A stretch of DNA of 64,000 nt from Qipengyuania psychrotolerans (GCF_019711355.1 NZ_CP081297.1:2129001-2193000), one strand, 5' to 3'. Shown: positions 1 through 9,036, counted from the stretch's first letter. Translations and numbers: made by a program. The notes: generated from the sequence alone by a model not told the origin.

Positions 1-204
1 ATAGCAGGTCGCGCACGCGAGATTGCAGAGCGTGCCGGTATTGAGCCACAGCGTGTCGAGGCCAACAAGCGGCACGGAGGCGCGCGGTTCGCCTTTGGCC
101 GTTAATGCGGGGTCAGAGAACTTCTCACGCGGCAATGCCTTCGCTTCCACGGCGAATGGCGAAGGGCCGGCGGGCGCATTGCGGGAAGCTGTGCGCGAAT
201 TCAC
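1..204 (-). CDS. Radical SAM protein, N-terminal part
   Basis: First 68 codons of a gene that runs off the left edge. The frame reads CNLACATCY at residues 60-68, the CxxxCxxC signature that binds the 4Fe-4S cluster used to cleave S-adenosylmethionine. The GTG start overlaps the stop of the upstream flavoprotein gene as GTGA, so the two are probably translationally coupled. The substrate cannot be told from this fragment. Two glycosyltransferases of the type found near arsenosugar genes lie 3 kb away, but the residues around the cysteines do not look like the arsenosugar enzyme ArsS. Confidence 0.7.
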   Translation of the reverse strand, partial: MNSRTASRNAPAGPSPFAVEAKALPREKFSDPALTAKGEPRASVPLVGLDTLWLNTGTLCNLACATCY

Positions 205-1616
205 GAGAAACGGCGCCTCATGGACGCGACAAACCCGGCCCATTTCTTCGGGTACTTGCCGAATACCGTCGGCTCCCACGCAGCGAAGGCCGTTGCCTTG
301 GTGATTTCGCTGCGGGTGGGATAGGCGATAATGGCCGAGCCCAGTGCAAAGGTGCTGCTCTTGCCGGTCATGGTCTGCGTGAAAGGCAACAACAGCTCGC
401 CGGCATTCTTGCCCACGAGGCTGGCGCCGACGACTTTCTTGCCCTTGAACATGACTTTCACCTGGCCCTTGTCATTGCCTTCGGTGAGCGCGCGCTCGTT
501 GTCGTGAAAGCTTTCCGTGACTACGCGCAGCTTGTCGCCGAACTTCTCTCGCGCTTCCTTTTCGGTCAGGCCGATCTGTGCGACTTCCGGTTCGGTGTAG
601 GTGCACCACGGCAGGGCCGAGTAATCCACCTTGGCAGGGACGCCCAGCGTGATTTCCAGTGCGGCATTCGAACCTTCATACCCTGACACATGCGTCAGAC
701 GCGGGCCATCGCGGCAATCACCGATGGCGTAGATACCCTTGACCGAAGTGCGGCGGCGGTCATCGGTTTCAATACCGCCCCGCCCCATCTTCACGCCGAT
801 ATCTTCAAGCCCGAAACCTTCGCAGTTTGCCTTGCGGCCGGTCGCGATGAGCAGGTGCGAACCGGTAATCGTTTCATCGCCCACTTGCAGAGTGATGGTG
901 CCTTCCTTGCCGGAAACCGCTTTGGCGAGGCCTTTCATGAAACGCACGCCTTCGCTCTCCATGGTCTCGCGCACGACTGCCACACTGTCAGGGTCGTCGC
1001 GGCCCATGAGTTCGCCCGGTTCGACCACAGTGACTTCGCTGCCGAGGCGGCGGAAGCTCTGCGCCATCTCCATGCCGATCACGCCCCCGCCCACGATCAG
1101 CAGGTGACCTGGCAGCGCTTCGATGTCGAAGATGTTCTCGTTGGTAAGATAGGGAACGCCGTCAACGCCTTCGATGGGCGGGATCGCAGGCTTGGATCCG
1201 GTGGCGATCACAATGCGGGGTGCAGTCAGCACCCGGCCGCCTACTTCAACCGATTGCGGACCTGTGACCTTGGCCCAGTCGCGAATGACCTCGCAGCCCA
1301 TTTCTTCGAAACGCTCTTCGCTGTCATGCGGCTCGATCGCCGCGATCGCGCCGCGAATATGCTGCTGCACACCGCTCCACTCGACCTGCGGTTCTTGCAA
1401 AGTGACCCCGTAACGGACCTGCTCGCGCGCTTCGGCAGCCCGCTTGGCGGCCGTGATGAGCGCCTTTGATGGCACGCACCCGTCATTGAGACATTCGCCG
1501 CCCATCTTGCGCGCTTCGATAAGCGCGACATCCAGGCCGAACAGTGCGCAGCCCCCTGCAGCGGTAAGGCCAGCGGCACCTCCGCCGATTACGATAACGT
1601 CATGAGTGAATTTCAT
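201..1616 (-). CDS. Pyridine nucleotide-disulfide oxidoreductase, mercuric reductase/dihydrolipoamide dehydrogenase-like
   Basis: Predicted cytosolic FAD- and NAD(P)H-dependent oxidoreductase of 471 residues, normal length for the class. It has an N-terminal FAD-binding glycine motif (GGGAAG near residue 11), the redox-active pair C42/C47 in CLNDGCVPSK, an NAD-binding motif (GGGVIG) and a C-terminal dimerisation domain. The C-terminal active-site histidine of dihydrolipoamide dehydrogenase (HPTxSE) is a tyrosine here (YPTRSE), as in mercuric-reductase-like relatives. There is no N-terminal heavy-metal domain and no terminal CC pair, so true mercury reduction is unlikely. The chosen ATG follows a GGGAC-like site; a longer frame begins 13 codons upstream. 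The 3' end overlaps the radical SAM gene. Confidence 0.8.
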   Translation of the reverse strand: MKFTHDVIVIGGGAAGLTAAGGCALFGLDVALIEARKMGGECLNDGCVPSKALITAAKRAAEAREQVRYGVTLQEPQVEWSGVQQHIRGAIAAIEPHDSEERFEEMGCEVIRDWAKVTGPQSVEVGGRVLTAPRIVIATGSKPAIPPIEGVDGVPYLTNENIFDIEALPGHLLIVGGGVIGMEMAQSFRRLGSEVTVVEPGELMGRDDPDSVAVVRETMESEGVRFMKGLAKAVSGKEGTITLQVGDETITGSHLLIATGRKANCEGFGLEDIGVKMGRGGIETDDRRRTSVKGIYAIGDCRDGPRLTHVSGYEGSNAALEITLGVPAKVDYSALPWCTYTEPEVAQIGLTEKEAREKFGDKLRVVTESFHDNERALTEGNDKGQVKVMFKGKKVVGASLVGKNAGELLLPFTQTMTGKSSTFALGSAIIAYPTRSEITKATAFAAWEPTVFGKYPKKWAGFVASMRRRFS

Positions 1617-1719
1617 TGCTTGTCCCGTAACCGAATTTGCGAGAGATGCGAACATTCTCGCATTGCCCCGCCATTCGTCGGACAGGTCTCATCGGTTACA
1701 TAACAAGGAAGTTCGGCGC

Positions 1720-2733
1720 GTGAAGGTTTTGATCACGGGTGCGGCAGGTTTGCTGGGCGGAGAGGTCAGCGCCCGAATGCTGGCGCAAGGTCACGAGGTA
1801 ACCGGTCTCGTCCATCGCAATCACGAAATCCGCGCGAACGATGGATCCCCCGTCGTCATACCGACTATCGCCGGGGACGTTTCCCTGCCGCAGTTCGGAT
1901 GGAGCGACGGCGACTTCGCAAAAGTCGCCGCGCAGCACGACTTGCTCATCCACTGCGCAGCGACGGTTCGTTTCGACCTCGAGGAAGCGGATTACCGCGC
2001 CGTCAATGTCGGCGGCACTCAGCACGCGCTGGATCTGGCGGAAGCAGGCGGGATGGATTTCCTCCATGTCTCGACCGCCTATGTCTGCGGCACACGCGAC
2101 GGCCCTATCCGCGAGGCAGACCCGCTGCCGGTACAAGGTTTTGCCAACGGTTACGAAGCAAGCAAAGCTTCGGGCGAGCGCCGGGTCAGAGCCAGCGCTG
2201 GCCGCTGGGCCATCGCGAGGCCCTCGATCGTCGTCGGCGCATCGTCGGACGGGACCATCCGGCAATTCGATACCACTTACGCCGCGTTCAAACTGATTGC
2301 GGAAGGACGGGTCCGCCACATGCCGGCGAAACGCGGGGCAACGCTGGACTTCGTGCCAATCGACCACGTTGCAGCGGGGATCGTCGCCATCGCAGAAAGA
2401 ATGGCGGATGCAGCAGGGGGAACCTTCCATCTTGTTTCCGCCCAGCCGCTACCGGTTGAAAGCTTCACCGGTGCCATCGGTGCCTATCCGCAGTTTCACG
2501 AGCCTGAGCTGGTGGAGCCGGACAAGTTCGAGCCTGCGCATCTTCCAGCGCTTGAGAGGCGGTTATTCAAACGCGTGGCAGGCCTCTACGCGAGCTACTT
2601 TCAGCGCGACCCGCATTTTTCCGATGAAGGTTTCCGGACATTGACCGGCATGGCCTGTCCGGTCACCGGCCAGGCCTATATCAGGCGCCTCATCGATCAC
2701 TGCATCAAGGTGGGCTTCCTGCCCGGGGCCTAG
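1720..2733 (+). CDS. NAD-dependent epimerase/dehydratase (extended SDR)
   Basis: Extended short-chain dehydrogenase/reductase of 337 residues. The Rossmann glycine motif GAAGLLG lies at residues 7-13 and the catalytic YxxxK as YEASK around residue 145. Family members act on nucleotide sugars, sterols or acyl-CoA; the substrate is not evident. The GTG start is chosen because AAGGAAG lies 9 nt upstream and the protein then begins directly with the first beta strand; the frame is open further upstream but lacks a site. Divergent from the flavoprotein gene and convergent with the glycosyltransferase gene that follows, overlapping its end by 4 nt. Confidence 0.8.
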   Translation: MKVLITGAAGLLGGEVSARMLAQGHEVTGLVHRNHEIRANDGSPVVIPTIAGDVSLPQFGWSDGDFAKVAAQHDLLIHCAATVRFDLEEADYRAVNVGGTQHALDLAEAGGMDFLHVSTAYVCGTRDGPIREADPLPVQGFANGYEASKASGERRVRASAGRWAIARPSIVVGASSDGTIRQFDTTYAAFKLIAEGRVRHMPAKRGATLDFVPIDHVAAGIVAIAERMADAAGGTFHLVSAQPLPVESFTGAIGAYPQFHEPELVEPDKFEPAHLPALERRLFKRVAGLYASYFQRDPHFSDEGFRTLTGMACPVTGQAYIRRLIDHCIKVGFLPGA

Positions 2734-3452
2734 CGCACGTCGGGATAGTGCCTGGCCATGCGAGAGCGCAGACCCAAGGCCCAGTATATGCCGACCTTGA
2801 AATAGATCCAGTTCGCCTTGAGCGCGCCCCATTCGGTAATACGCCGGTCAGAGGTGTAAACCCGCCGCGGCACCATCTTTACTTTGCCCAGCCGCGCGAA
2901 TTTCACGCACAGGTCGGCCTCTTCCATCACTGCATCGCCCGGAGTGCAGCCTCCGATGGATAGAAACTCCTCGCGCCTGAAGAACATCGCGTGATCGCCG
3001 AACAACAAGCGCACCCCGCGGAAGAACAGGTGCGGACGGGTTATCAGCGGCGCGTACCAGGTCTTGGCCCAATTGTGGATCGTGGTCCCCCAGCGGGTCT
3101 TCTCGGGGCCGCGAATGACGGGCGTAAAACTGGCTAGAGCGATAGACTGGTCGGCAAGCGTTTCCTCGATCACCGCGACCATATCCACGGGTGGCAGCGT
3201 GTCGGCATGGACAACGCAGACGAGTTTGCCTGCCGCGGCCTTAACCCCCGCATTGATCTGCTTAGCCCGGCCTCGCTCGCTTTCCAGGATACGCCAGCCG
3301 GCAGTGCGCGCGATTGCGACCGTGTCGTCGGTGCTGCCGCCATCAACCAGCATTATCTCGGCAGGTGCCGGATCGAGCGCGCCAAAGCGTTCGACCAAAG
3401 CCGGCAGTGCTTTGGCTTCATCGAGCACAGGAACGAGCAGTGTAACGCTCAT
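2730..3452 (-). CDS. Family 2 glycosyltransferase, TIGR04283-like
   Basis: Cytosolic or membrane-associated GT-A glycosyltransferase of 240 residues. The N-terminus has a nucleotide-sugar fold (LLVPVLDEAKAL, then a DGGSTDDT strand) and the middle has HADT, matching the metal-binding Asp region. C-terminal hydrophobic stretches may dock it to the membrane. It resembles the TIGR04283 family, often next to TIGR04282 proteins as here. The ATG overlaps the stop of the upstream partner as ATGA, so the pair forms one translational unit. Sugar donor and acceptor are unknown; the arsenosugar link attached to these families is annotation by association. Confidence 0.8.
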   Translation of the reverse strand: MSVTLLVPVLDEAKALPALVERFGALDPAPAEIMLVDGGSTDDTVAIARTAGWRILESERGRAKQINAGVKAAAGKLVCVVHADTLPPVDMVAVIEETLADQSIALASFTPVIRGPEKTRWGTTIHNWAKTWYAPLITRPHLFFRGVRLLFGDHAMFFRREEFLSIGGCTPGDAVMEEADLCVKFARLGKVKMVPRRVYTSDRRITEWGALKANWIYFKVGIYWALGLRSRMARHYPDVR

Positions 3453-4024
3453 TCGAATTCCGGCCACGCAGCAAGGTCTTCCGCGGTGTCGATATCCGCT
3501 AGCTCTGGCAATATCGCCGGCCCGATCTGCCGCGCAGCAAGGCGGGCGAGCGTTTCAGGAAAAACCTTGGCCGTACTCCATTCCATATCATCGAACAGGA
3601 ATGGCATCTCCTCGCGAAAGCCGATCAGATAATACCCGCCGTCATTGGCAGGACCAAGGACGACCCTGCGGTCCTCCAACGCGCCTGCAGCAGCCTGCAA
3701 CACCGGCACGGACATCGCGGGGCAATCGGTACCAATTATCAGGCATGGCGGTTCGACAGCGGCCATTCGCGCGCCCAGATCGCCCTCGCATTGCTCCACC
3801 ACGCGGATATCGTGACCGAAGAGATCGTGAAAAGCGGCCACCTCGCCGCCTGTCACCCTAAGTTCGAAATCGAGCCCGCTTTGCTGGGCGACGTCCACCG
3901 TGTGCGCCAACATCCGTGCATAGAGGCGCGCCGCACCCTCTTCGCCCAGCGCGGGTATAAGGCGCGTCTTAACCTTGCCGGGTATAGGAAGCCGGGCGAA
4001 AACAGACAGGCGCACAGAAGACAT
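3449..4024 (-). CDS. TIGR04282/DUF2064 glycosyltransferase-like protein
   Basis: Protein of 191 residues with a nucleotidyltransferase-like GT-A fold: N-terminal FARLPIPGKVKTRL, a central GTDCP motif and GPANDGGYYLIG, all hallmarks of the DUF2064/TIGR04282 family. It is first in a coupled pair with the family 2 glycosyltransferase (ATGA overlap). The start is uncertain: no strong ribosome-binding site precedes the chosen ATG, and the frame extends nine codons further. The pair probably makes a glycosylated small molecule or surface sugar; the exact product cannot be inferred. Confidence 0.8.
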   Translation of the reverse strand: MSSVRLSVFARLPIPGKVKTRLIPALGEEGAARLYARMLAHTVDVAQQSGLDFELRVTGGEVAAFHDLFGHDIRVVEQCEGDLGARMAAVEPPCLIIGTDCPAMSVPVLQAAAGALEDRRVVLGPANDGGYYLIGFREEMPFLFDDMEWSTAKVFPETLARLAARQIGPAILPELADIDTAEDLAAWPEFE

Positions 4025-4108
4025 GACGAGCGCAGTAAAGGTTCGTAACACTCAGGCGCAAGCAATCCTTGATGCTATGGTGCTGGCTGCAAACTGAAAC
4101 GAGGGACT

Positions 4109-5134
4109 ATGAGCGCGATCTATCCGGTCATTCTTTGCGGCGGCAGCGGAACACGTCTTTGGCCGCGCAGCCGCCGCGCTCATCCCAAACCGTTCCTCCC
4201 ATTGCTCGGTGATCGCACATTGTTCCAGCAGGCGCTGGACCGCGTCGCCGATCCGGCCATGTTCGCAGAACCACTGATTGTCGCGGGACAGGAGCATACC
4301 GGCCTAATCGCAGCGCAAGCTGGCGAACACCGCCTGATCGTAGAACCTGCTGCCAGGAACACTGCGCCCGCCATTGCCTTGGCTGCACACCTTCTGCCGC
4401 GCGATGCGATCATGCTGGTCTGCCCCAGCGATCATCACATCGCGGACGAAGCAGCATTCAAGGCAGGGGCCCGCGATGCCGCGGCACTCGCCAGCCAAGG
4501 TCACCTGGTATCCTTCGGGATATCGCCAGATCGCCCCGCGACGGGGTACGGTTATATAGAGCGCGGCGAAAAGCTGGCGCATGGGCACCGCGTTGTCCGC
4601 TTCGTCGAAAAGCCCGATCTCGCCCGCGCGCAGCAGTTTCTTGCCGATGGCGGCTTCGTCTGGAACGGCGGTATCTTCGCGTTCCCGGTCGGCGCCCTCC
4701 TCGACGAGCTGGCAGCGCACCGTCCCGATATGGCGAAAGCGGTTGCCCAAGCGGCAAGCGAAGGCGTGTGGGACGGCAACCAGTTCCTTCCGGACGCAGA
4801 GAGCTTTGCGGCCCTGTCGGCCGAGAGCGTCGACTATGCCGTCATGGAGAATACCTCTCATGCCGCCGTCATTTCAGCCGAAATGGGTTGGTCCGATATC
4901 GGTGATTGGTCATCCTTAATGGTAGCCCGCGGGGCCGATCAGAATGGTAATGTGGTGCGCGGCGTTGCCGATCTCAGCGATTGCTCCGGCGTCATGGTCG
5001 ATACCGACGGTCCGCGAGTTTCCGTTGTCGGTATCGATGATGTGATCGTGGTCGTCGACGGTGACGAAATATTGGTGGTCGGCCGCAATCACACGCAGGC
5101 CGTGGGCAAACTGGATGGGGCATCGGGCAATTGA
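4109..5134 (+). CDS. manC: Mannose-1-phosphate guanylyltransferase
   Basis: Makes GDP-mannose from mannose-1-phosphate and GTP for surface polysaccharides. The 341-residue protein has the pyrophosphorylase signature GGSGTRLWPRSR at residues 11-22 followed by KPFLPL, and FVEKPD further on. It is the short form without a fused C-terminal isomerase domain; the isomerase is encoded separately by the next gene, whose TTG start overlaps this stop (TTGA). The two form a sugar-nucleotide supply operon, next to glycosyltransferases and upstream of a WcaF-like acyltransferase. Confidence 0.9.
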   Translation: MSAIYPVILCGGSGTRLWPRSRRAHPKPFLPLLGDRTLFQQALDRVADPAMFAEPLIVAGQEHTGLIAAQAGEHRLIVEPAARNTAPAIALAAHLLPRDAIMLVCPSDHHIADEAAFKAGARDAAALASQGHLVSFGISPDRPATGYGYIERGEKLAHGHRVVRFVEKPDLARAQQFLADGGFVWNGGIFAFPVGALLDELAAHRPDMAKAVAQAASEGVWDGNQFLPDAESFAALSAESVDYAVMENTSHAAVISAEMGWSDIGDWSSLMVARGADQNGNVVRGVADLSDCSGVMVDTDGPRVSVVGIDDVIVVVDGDEILVVGRNHTQAVGKLDGASGN

Positions 5135-5931
5135 ATTCACGGCTTTCCACGAGGACAATCAATAAGGTTTGGGGCCGTCAGCCGCTGCCCGCGCCATTCG
5201 GCGTTGAAGGTCAGTCCGAACCGATTGGCGAAATCTGGTTCGAACCTGATGAATGCCTTTCTGACGTGCTGGTGAAATACCTGTTCACCAGCGACAAGCT
5301 GTCCGTCCAGGTGCACCCTCCTGCCAGCGCCAGCCCGACAGGGCGCGGGAAAGAAGAATGCTGGCTTGTTCTCGAGGCGGATCCCGGCGCAAAACTGGCG
5401 CTCGGTTTTCGCGAGCCGGTTTCGCGCGAGGAAATGCACAGCGCTGCGCTGGATGGATCAATCGAAAACCTGCTCGACTGGTATGAAGCTGTGCCAGGCG
5501 ACTTCTTCTACATTCCCGCAGGCACGGTCCATGCGATTGGTGGCGGATTGACCCTGATCGAGGTGCAGGAAAATACTGACATCACGTATCGCCTCTTCGA
5601 TTATGGCCGCCCGCGCGACCTGCATCTCGGTCAGGCGTTGGCAGTCGCGATAGGCGATTCGCACCCGCCGAAATTCAAGTGCCGGATCGAACCGGGCGAA
5701 GAAGCCATGCTGGTGGATGGCCCGCGCTTTGTGCTCGCCCAGATCAAGGGCGATCCCTCGGCGGCGATCATTGAAAGGTTCGGTGCAGCGGTCCAGATCA
5801 TGCCACTTTCCGGCAGCGCAGCAGTTGCGGGCCGGGAAATCCAGCCAGGCGCGTCAGCATGCGCTGAAAGCATCGCGGACATATCCTTCAGCGCCGATGC
5901 GCGCTGCCTGATCGTCTCGTCGATTATGTAA
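5131..5931 (+). CDS. manA: Mannose-6-phosphate isomerase, class I
   Basis: Zinc-dependent isomerase interconverting fructose-6-phosphate and mannose-6-phosphate, the step feeding ManC. It is 266 residues long, the short class I form. VQVHPP and GKEECW carry the first metal ligands, AGTVHAIGGG supplies the second His, and QENTDITYR is a typical family block. The TTG start overlaps the stop of manC and is the only start that keeps the N-terminal strand. A phosphomannomutase is not seen in this window. Confidence 0.9.
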   Translation: MNSRLSTRTINKVWGRQPLPAPFGVEGQSEPIGEIWFEPDECLSDVLVKYLFTSDKLSVQVHPPASASPTGRGKEECWLVLEADPGAKLALGFREPVSREEMHSAALDGSIENLLDWYEAVPGDFFYIPAGTVHAIGGGLTLIEVQENTDITYRLFDYGRPRDLHLGQALAVAIGDSHPPKFKCRIEPGEEAMLVDGPRFVLAQIKGDPSAAIIERFGAAVQIMPLSGSAAVAGREIQPGASACAESIADISFSADARCLIVSSIM

Positions 5932-5940
5932 GGAAAAGCG

Positions 5941-6016
5941 TGGTGAGCCCTGCTGGGTTCGAACCAGCGACCTACTGATTAAAAGTCAGTTGCTCTACCG
6001 ACTGAGCTAAGGGCCC
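5941..6016 (-). tRNA. tRNA-Lys (UUU), CCA encoded
   Basis: A 76-nt cloverleaf on the minus strand. The acceptor stem GGGCCCT pairs with AGGGCTC with one G-U pair, the D arm is TTAGCTCAGTCGGTAGAGC, the anticodon loop CTTTTAA has anticodon UUU, and the T arm holds GGTTCGAACC. Discriminator A and a templated CCA follow. There are no integrase genes or repeated flanks, so it is not used as an attachment site here. Confidence 0.97.
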
Positions 6017-6129
6017 GACCACGAGGGCCACCTAGGCACGTGATCGCGGGTGGTCAAGCGTGGTTTGGTTTGCCAATGGACATAGCAGCAATTTAGGTGG
6101 GTTTTGGGACGCAAATCGGGGAGCGCTAT

Positions 6130-6711
6130 GTGAAACCGCTCGATGCAAGAAGCGCTGAAAGCCAGAGCGGGGGGCCAAGCTTCTCGCTTGGATCGCGCAT
6201 GGCCAGAGCGCTCTGGACCCTGAGTTGGATCTTGCTGGCACGCTGGACGCCGCCTCCCATGCATGGTTGGCGCGTGGCGATCCTCAGGGCATTCGGCGCG
6301 CGCGCAGGTAAAGGCTGCCGGGTTCATGCGAGCGCCCGGATATGGTGGCCAGGCAATCTTGAGCTTGGCGATAACGTACTGATCGGACCGGGTGCGAGGC
6401 TGTATAATCAGGGGGATATTTCAATCGGGAGTGATTGCGTCATTTCCCAGCGCGCCCACCTGTGCGCCAGCACGCACGATGTTCAAGACCCCCATTTCCA
6501 GCTCGTCCTGCGCCCTGTTCGCATTGCAAAATCCTGCTGGATCGCCGCCGAAGCGTTTGTCGGGCCCGGAGTGACGATGGAAGAGGGATCAGTGCTGGCA
6601 GCACGAGGCGCGCTGTTCGAAGATGCCGAACCTTTCACCATCTACCGCGGCAATCCCGCAGCCAAGGTCAGGAAACGCGAGCTGCGAGCTGCCGAAGCGT
6701 CAGCGACGTAA
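6130..6711 (+). CDS. WcaF-like left-handed beta-helix acetyltransferase
   Basis: Predicted acyltransferase of 193 residues modifying sugars of a surface polysaccharide. An N-terminal helical part (SLGSRMARALW) is followed by hexapeptide repeats from about residue 60 to 170, including ARIWWPGNLELGDNV and VAxxAFVGPGVTM-like turns, ending in the usual YRGNPAAKVRKR. The GTG start has GGGGAG 7 nt upstream. The 3' end overlaps the convergent folK gene by 44 bp. Proximity to manC/manA suggests an exopolysaccharide role. Confidence 0.8.
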   Translation: MKPLDARSAESQSGGPSFSLGSRMARALWTLSWILLARWTPPPMHGWRVAILRAFGARAGKGCRVHASARIWWPGNLELGDNVLIGPGARLYNQGDISIGSDCVISQRAHLCASTHDVQDPHFQLVLRPVRIAKSCWIAAEAFVGPGVTMEEGSVLAARGALFEDAEPFTIYRGNPAAKVRKRELRAAEASAT

Positions 6712-7153
6712 GCGGATCGCGCCACTGCGGCGCTACTTCTGCGCCGGGTCCAAGGACGAAATCACGCACGCGAAATAGCGGATGGGGAATAACCAGCCCG
6801 GGTGACAACCAGACGCCGCCGCTCCACAGGATAATGTCGAGGTCGAGCGGCCGCGCCCGCCACCGCGCGCCCCTCCGGCGGCGGCCGAAGCTGGTTTCGA
6901 TAGCCTGTAGCTTGGCCAGCAGATCGGCAGGTTCATCCGCGCAACTTATCAGGGCGGTCGAATTGGCATAACTGCGCTGCGAGGGTCCGACCGGACTGCT
7001 GGGCCTGATGCGCGAAACCTCGTCGATCACGAGGCCAGCGGCCGCCATGGCTTTGACAGCTGCTGCGAGAACTTTTGCAGGCCCGCCAATCCCGGGAACC
7101 CGCATGTTCGATCCCAATCCGATTAGATAGCAGTGTTGGCTTGCTTGCCCCAT
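6668..7153 (-). CDS. folK: 6-hydroxymethyl-7,8-dihydropterin pyrophosphokinase
   Basis: Folate synthesis enzyme that transfers pyrophosphate from ATP to 6-hydroxymethyl-dihydropterin. The 161-residue protein shows the family blocks LIGLGSN at the N-terminus, RPLDLDIILW (the magnesium-binding Asp pair) in the middle and IPHPLFRVRDFVL near the C-terminus. Length is typical. It stands alone, divergent from the peptidase gene, with no other fol gene visible. Confidence 0.93.
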   Translation of the reverse strand: MGQASQHCYLIGLGSNMRVPGIGGPAKVLAAAVKAMAAAGLVIDEVSRIRPSSPVGPSQRSYANSTALISCADEPADLLAKLQAIETSFGRRRRGARWRARPLDLDIILWSGGVWLSPGLVIPHPLFRVRDFVLGPGAEVAPQWRDPLTSLTLRQLAARVS

Positions 7154-7199
7154 GCCACGCGACTAGCCTCGCGCGCAGCGAACGCAAAGGGAGATTGTG

Positions 7200-8615
7200 A
7201 TGGGGAAATTCGTAGCAGCAGCCGCAGTGGCATTGATGGTGGCGAGCGCGCCATTGGCAGTGCAGGCGCAGGAACGCACCGAGCATGAGCAGCGCAGCTA
7301 CGAAATCTACCGCGACATCATCGCCTTCCGCACGGCCAAGGGTCATGGCCAGGTCGATGACATGTTGGCCTATCTGGCAGGCCGGTTGAGCGCCGCCGGG
7401 TTCGCCGATGAAGACATCATGGTTACCGATTACGACAGCGAAGGCGACCCGACCCAGGGGCTGATCGTCCGTTACCGCGGCGATGGATCTTCTCAAGACA
7501 AACCCATTGCCCTCCTGGCCCATATGGATGTCGTGGATGCGTTGCCGGAAGACTGGGTCCGTGACCCTTTCACCCTGACCGAAGATGAAGGATATTTGTT
7601 CGGCCGCGGCACGCAGGACAACAAATACGGGGTCATGAACCTTACCAGCACCTTCATCCGCCTGAAGGCAGAGGGCTGGACGCCGAGCAGGGACCTGTAC
7701 CTGGTGTTCTCGGGCGATGAAGAAACCGGCATGATATCGACCCGTGCACAGGCGAAGTGGGTCGCCGAAAATGTCGATCCTGCCTACGTCCTCAATTCGG
7801 ATGCAGGCGGAATTGGCCTGGCCGACGATTTCTCACCCCTCGCGCAGCAGGTCCAAATGGCGGAGAAAACCTTCGTCACATTCGATATTACCGCGACCAA
7901 TCAGGGCGGTCATTCATCCCGTCCGAGAAGCGACAATGCGATCTATGATCTGGCATCGGCGCTGACGAAAATTTCGCAGCACCAGTTCCCTGTCCGCGAA
8001 AGCGCGCTGACCCGCACGTATTTTGGTGCGCTTGGTCAGAGCGTGCCGGGCAAGCTTGGCGATGCCATGCGCCGTTTCGCTGAAGATCCCAGCGATGCTG
8101 GCGCCATCGATATCATCCGCGCCGACCCTGCCTATGTGGGCACATTGGGGACCACTTGCGTCGCCACCATGGTTCGCGCCGGGCACGCAGAGAACGCCTT
8201 GCCGCAATCGGCCAGCGCGGCGGTGAATTGCCGCGTTTTCCCTGGCGAGGGCGTGGACAGCGTGAAGAGCACTTTGGAAGAGGTTATCGGCAATCCGGAC
8301 ATCAAGGTCGTCCAGCGCGCCGAGGCCACCGAAAGCGAAATGAGCGCATTTCCCGATGAAGTCCGCAGCGCCCTGTCGAAGGCATTGGCCAAACGCTATG
8401 GAACAGCGATTCCCATGATCCCGACCATGTCATCAGGCGGCACGGACGGGATGCATTACCGGGCGCTTGGCTATGACACGGTGGCCATTGGCGCCGGCGC
8501 CAGCAGGCCGCAGGATATCTATGCACATGGTCTCAACGAACGTATGCGTGTCGATCAGTTCTACGCCGGGCTCGACCATTGGTCGGTCATCCTGAAGGAA
8601 CTGGCTGGCAACTAG
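7200..8615 (+). CDS. Secreted M20 family metallopeptidase
   Basis: Exported zinc peptidase of 471 residues. A signal peptide (residues 1-22, ending AVQA) precedes the M20 catalytic core: the HMDVV metal-ligand block, GRGTQDNK with bridging Asp, SGDEETG with the catalytic Glu, and a late GGTDGMHYR block. A dimerisation domain lies between. Substrates are probably dipeptides or N-acyl amino acids. The ATG is preferred over the GTG one codon earlier because AAAGGGAGA sits at good spacing. Convergent with the next gene, overlapping by 4 bp. Confidence 0.85.
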   Translation: MGKFVAAAAVALMVASAPLAVQAQERTEHEQRSYEIYRDIIAFRTAKGHGQVDDMLAYLAGRLSAAGFADEDIMVTDYDSEGDPTQGLIVRYRGDGSSQDKPIALLAHMDVVDALPEDWVRDPFTLTEDEGYLFGRGTQDNKYGVMNLTSTFIRLKAEGWTPSRDLYLVFSGDEETGMISTRAQAKWVAENVDPAYVLNSDAGGIGLADDFSPLAQQVQMAEKTFVTFDITATNQGGHSSRPRSDNAIYDLASALTKISQHQFPVRESALTRTYFGALGQSVPGKLGDAMRRFAEDPSDAGAIDIIRADPAYVGTLGTTCVATMVRAGHAENALPQSASAAVNCRVFPGEGVDSVKSTLEEVIGNPDIKVVQRAEATESEMSAFPDEVRSALSKALAKRYGTAIPMIPTMSSGGTDGMHYRALGYDTVAIGAGASRPQDIYAHGLNERMRVDQFYAGLDHWSVILKELAGN

Positions 8616-9034
8616 AAGATGGCGTTGGGCGCTTCGCTTGCCGCGAATTCTCCAAGCGAGACGCGGCGGCGGCGCCTGATCATGCCTTTGTACGTAATCT
8701 CGAACGGAATGGCGACGTCCTTGCTGTAATTGGGCGCGCGCACATGAACCATGAAGCTCTGGTCCTCTGTCCGGTTGATCACGATTGCGGCGGCCTTGAT
8801 CTTGCCGACATCGGCGCGCGACTTCAGCAATTCGGCGAGCCGGTCCAGCACACCGGCGTTGGTGTTGATCGGTGCGAGTTCGAGCACTGCGAGATTATGG
8901 ATTATCCCGTTCGCGCGCAATTCGAATACCAGCGGGAAGAAATGCCCATCCTTTTCGATCCGCGCGATCGCCGCCTCGAGTGAAGCGGTGAAGAGCTGGT
9001 CCAGTTGCCCCTGATCGATCGCCCCCCGGTCCAT
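8612..9034 (-). CDS. Conserved hypothetical protein
   Basis: Protein of 140 residues without a signal peptide or membrane segment, of mixed alpha/beta character and with a very basic patch (MIRRRRRV) near the C-terminus. I do not recognise its family. It begins 2 nt after the stop of the N-carbamoylputrescine amidase gene on the same strand, so the two are almost certainly co-transcribed. Confidence 0.7.
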   Translation of the reverse strand: MDRGAIDQGQLDQLFTASLEAAIARIEKDGHFFPLVFELRANGIIHNLAVLELAPINTNAGVLDRLAELLKSRADVGKIKAAAIVINRTEDQSFMVHVRAPNYSKDVAIPFEITYKGMIRRRRRVSLGEFAASEAPNAIF

Positions 9035-9036
9035 CG

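Noticed and set aside
690..1469. Long plus-strand frame opposite the flavoprotein gene
   Set aside because: Mirror frame of a GC-rich gene; no family features and no ribosome-binding site, while the minus-strand protein is clear.
4109..5931. manC and manA as a broken bifunctional gene
   Set aside because: Both reading frames are complete with their own motifs; separate enzymes with a TTGA overlap are a normal arrangement.
5941..6016. tRNA-Lys as an island attachment site
   Set aside because: No integrase gene, no repeated tRNA 3' end and only core genes around it.
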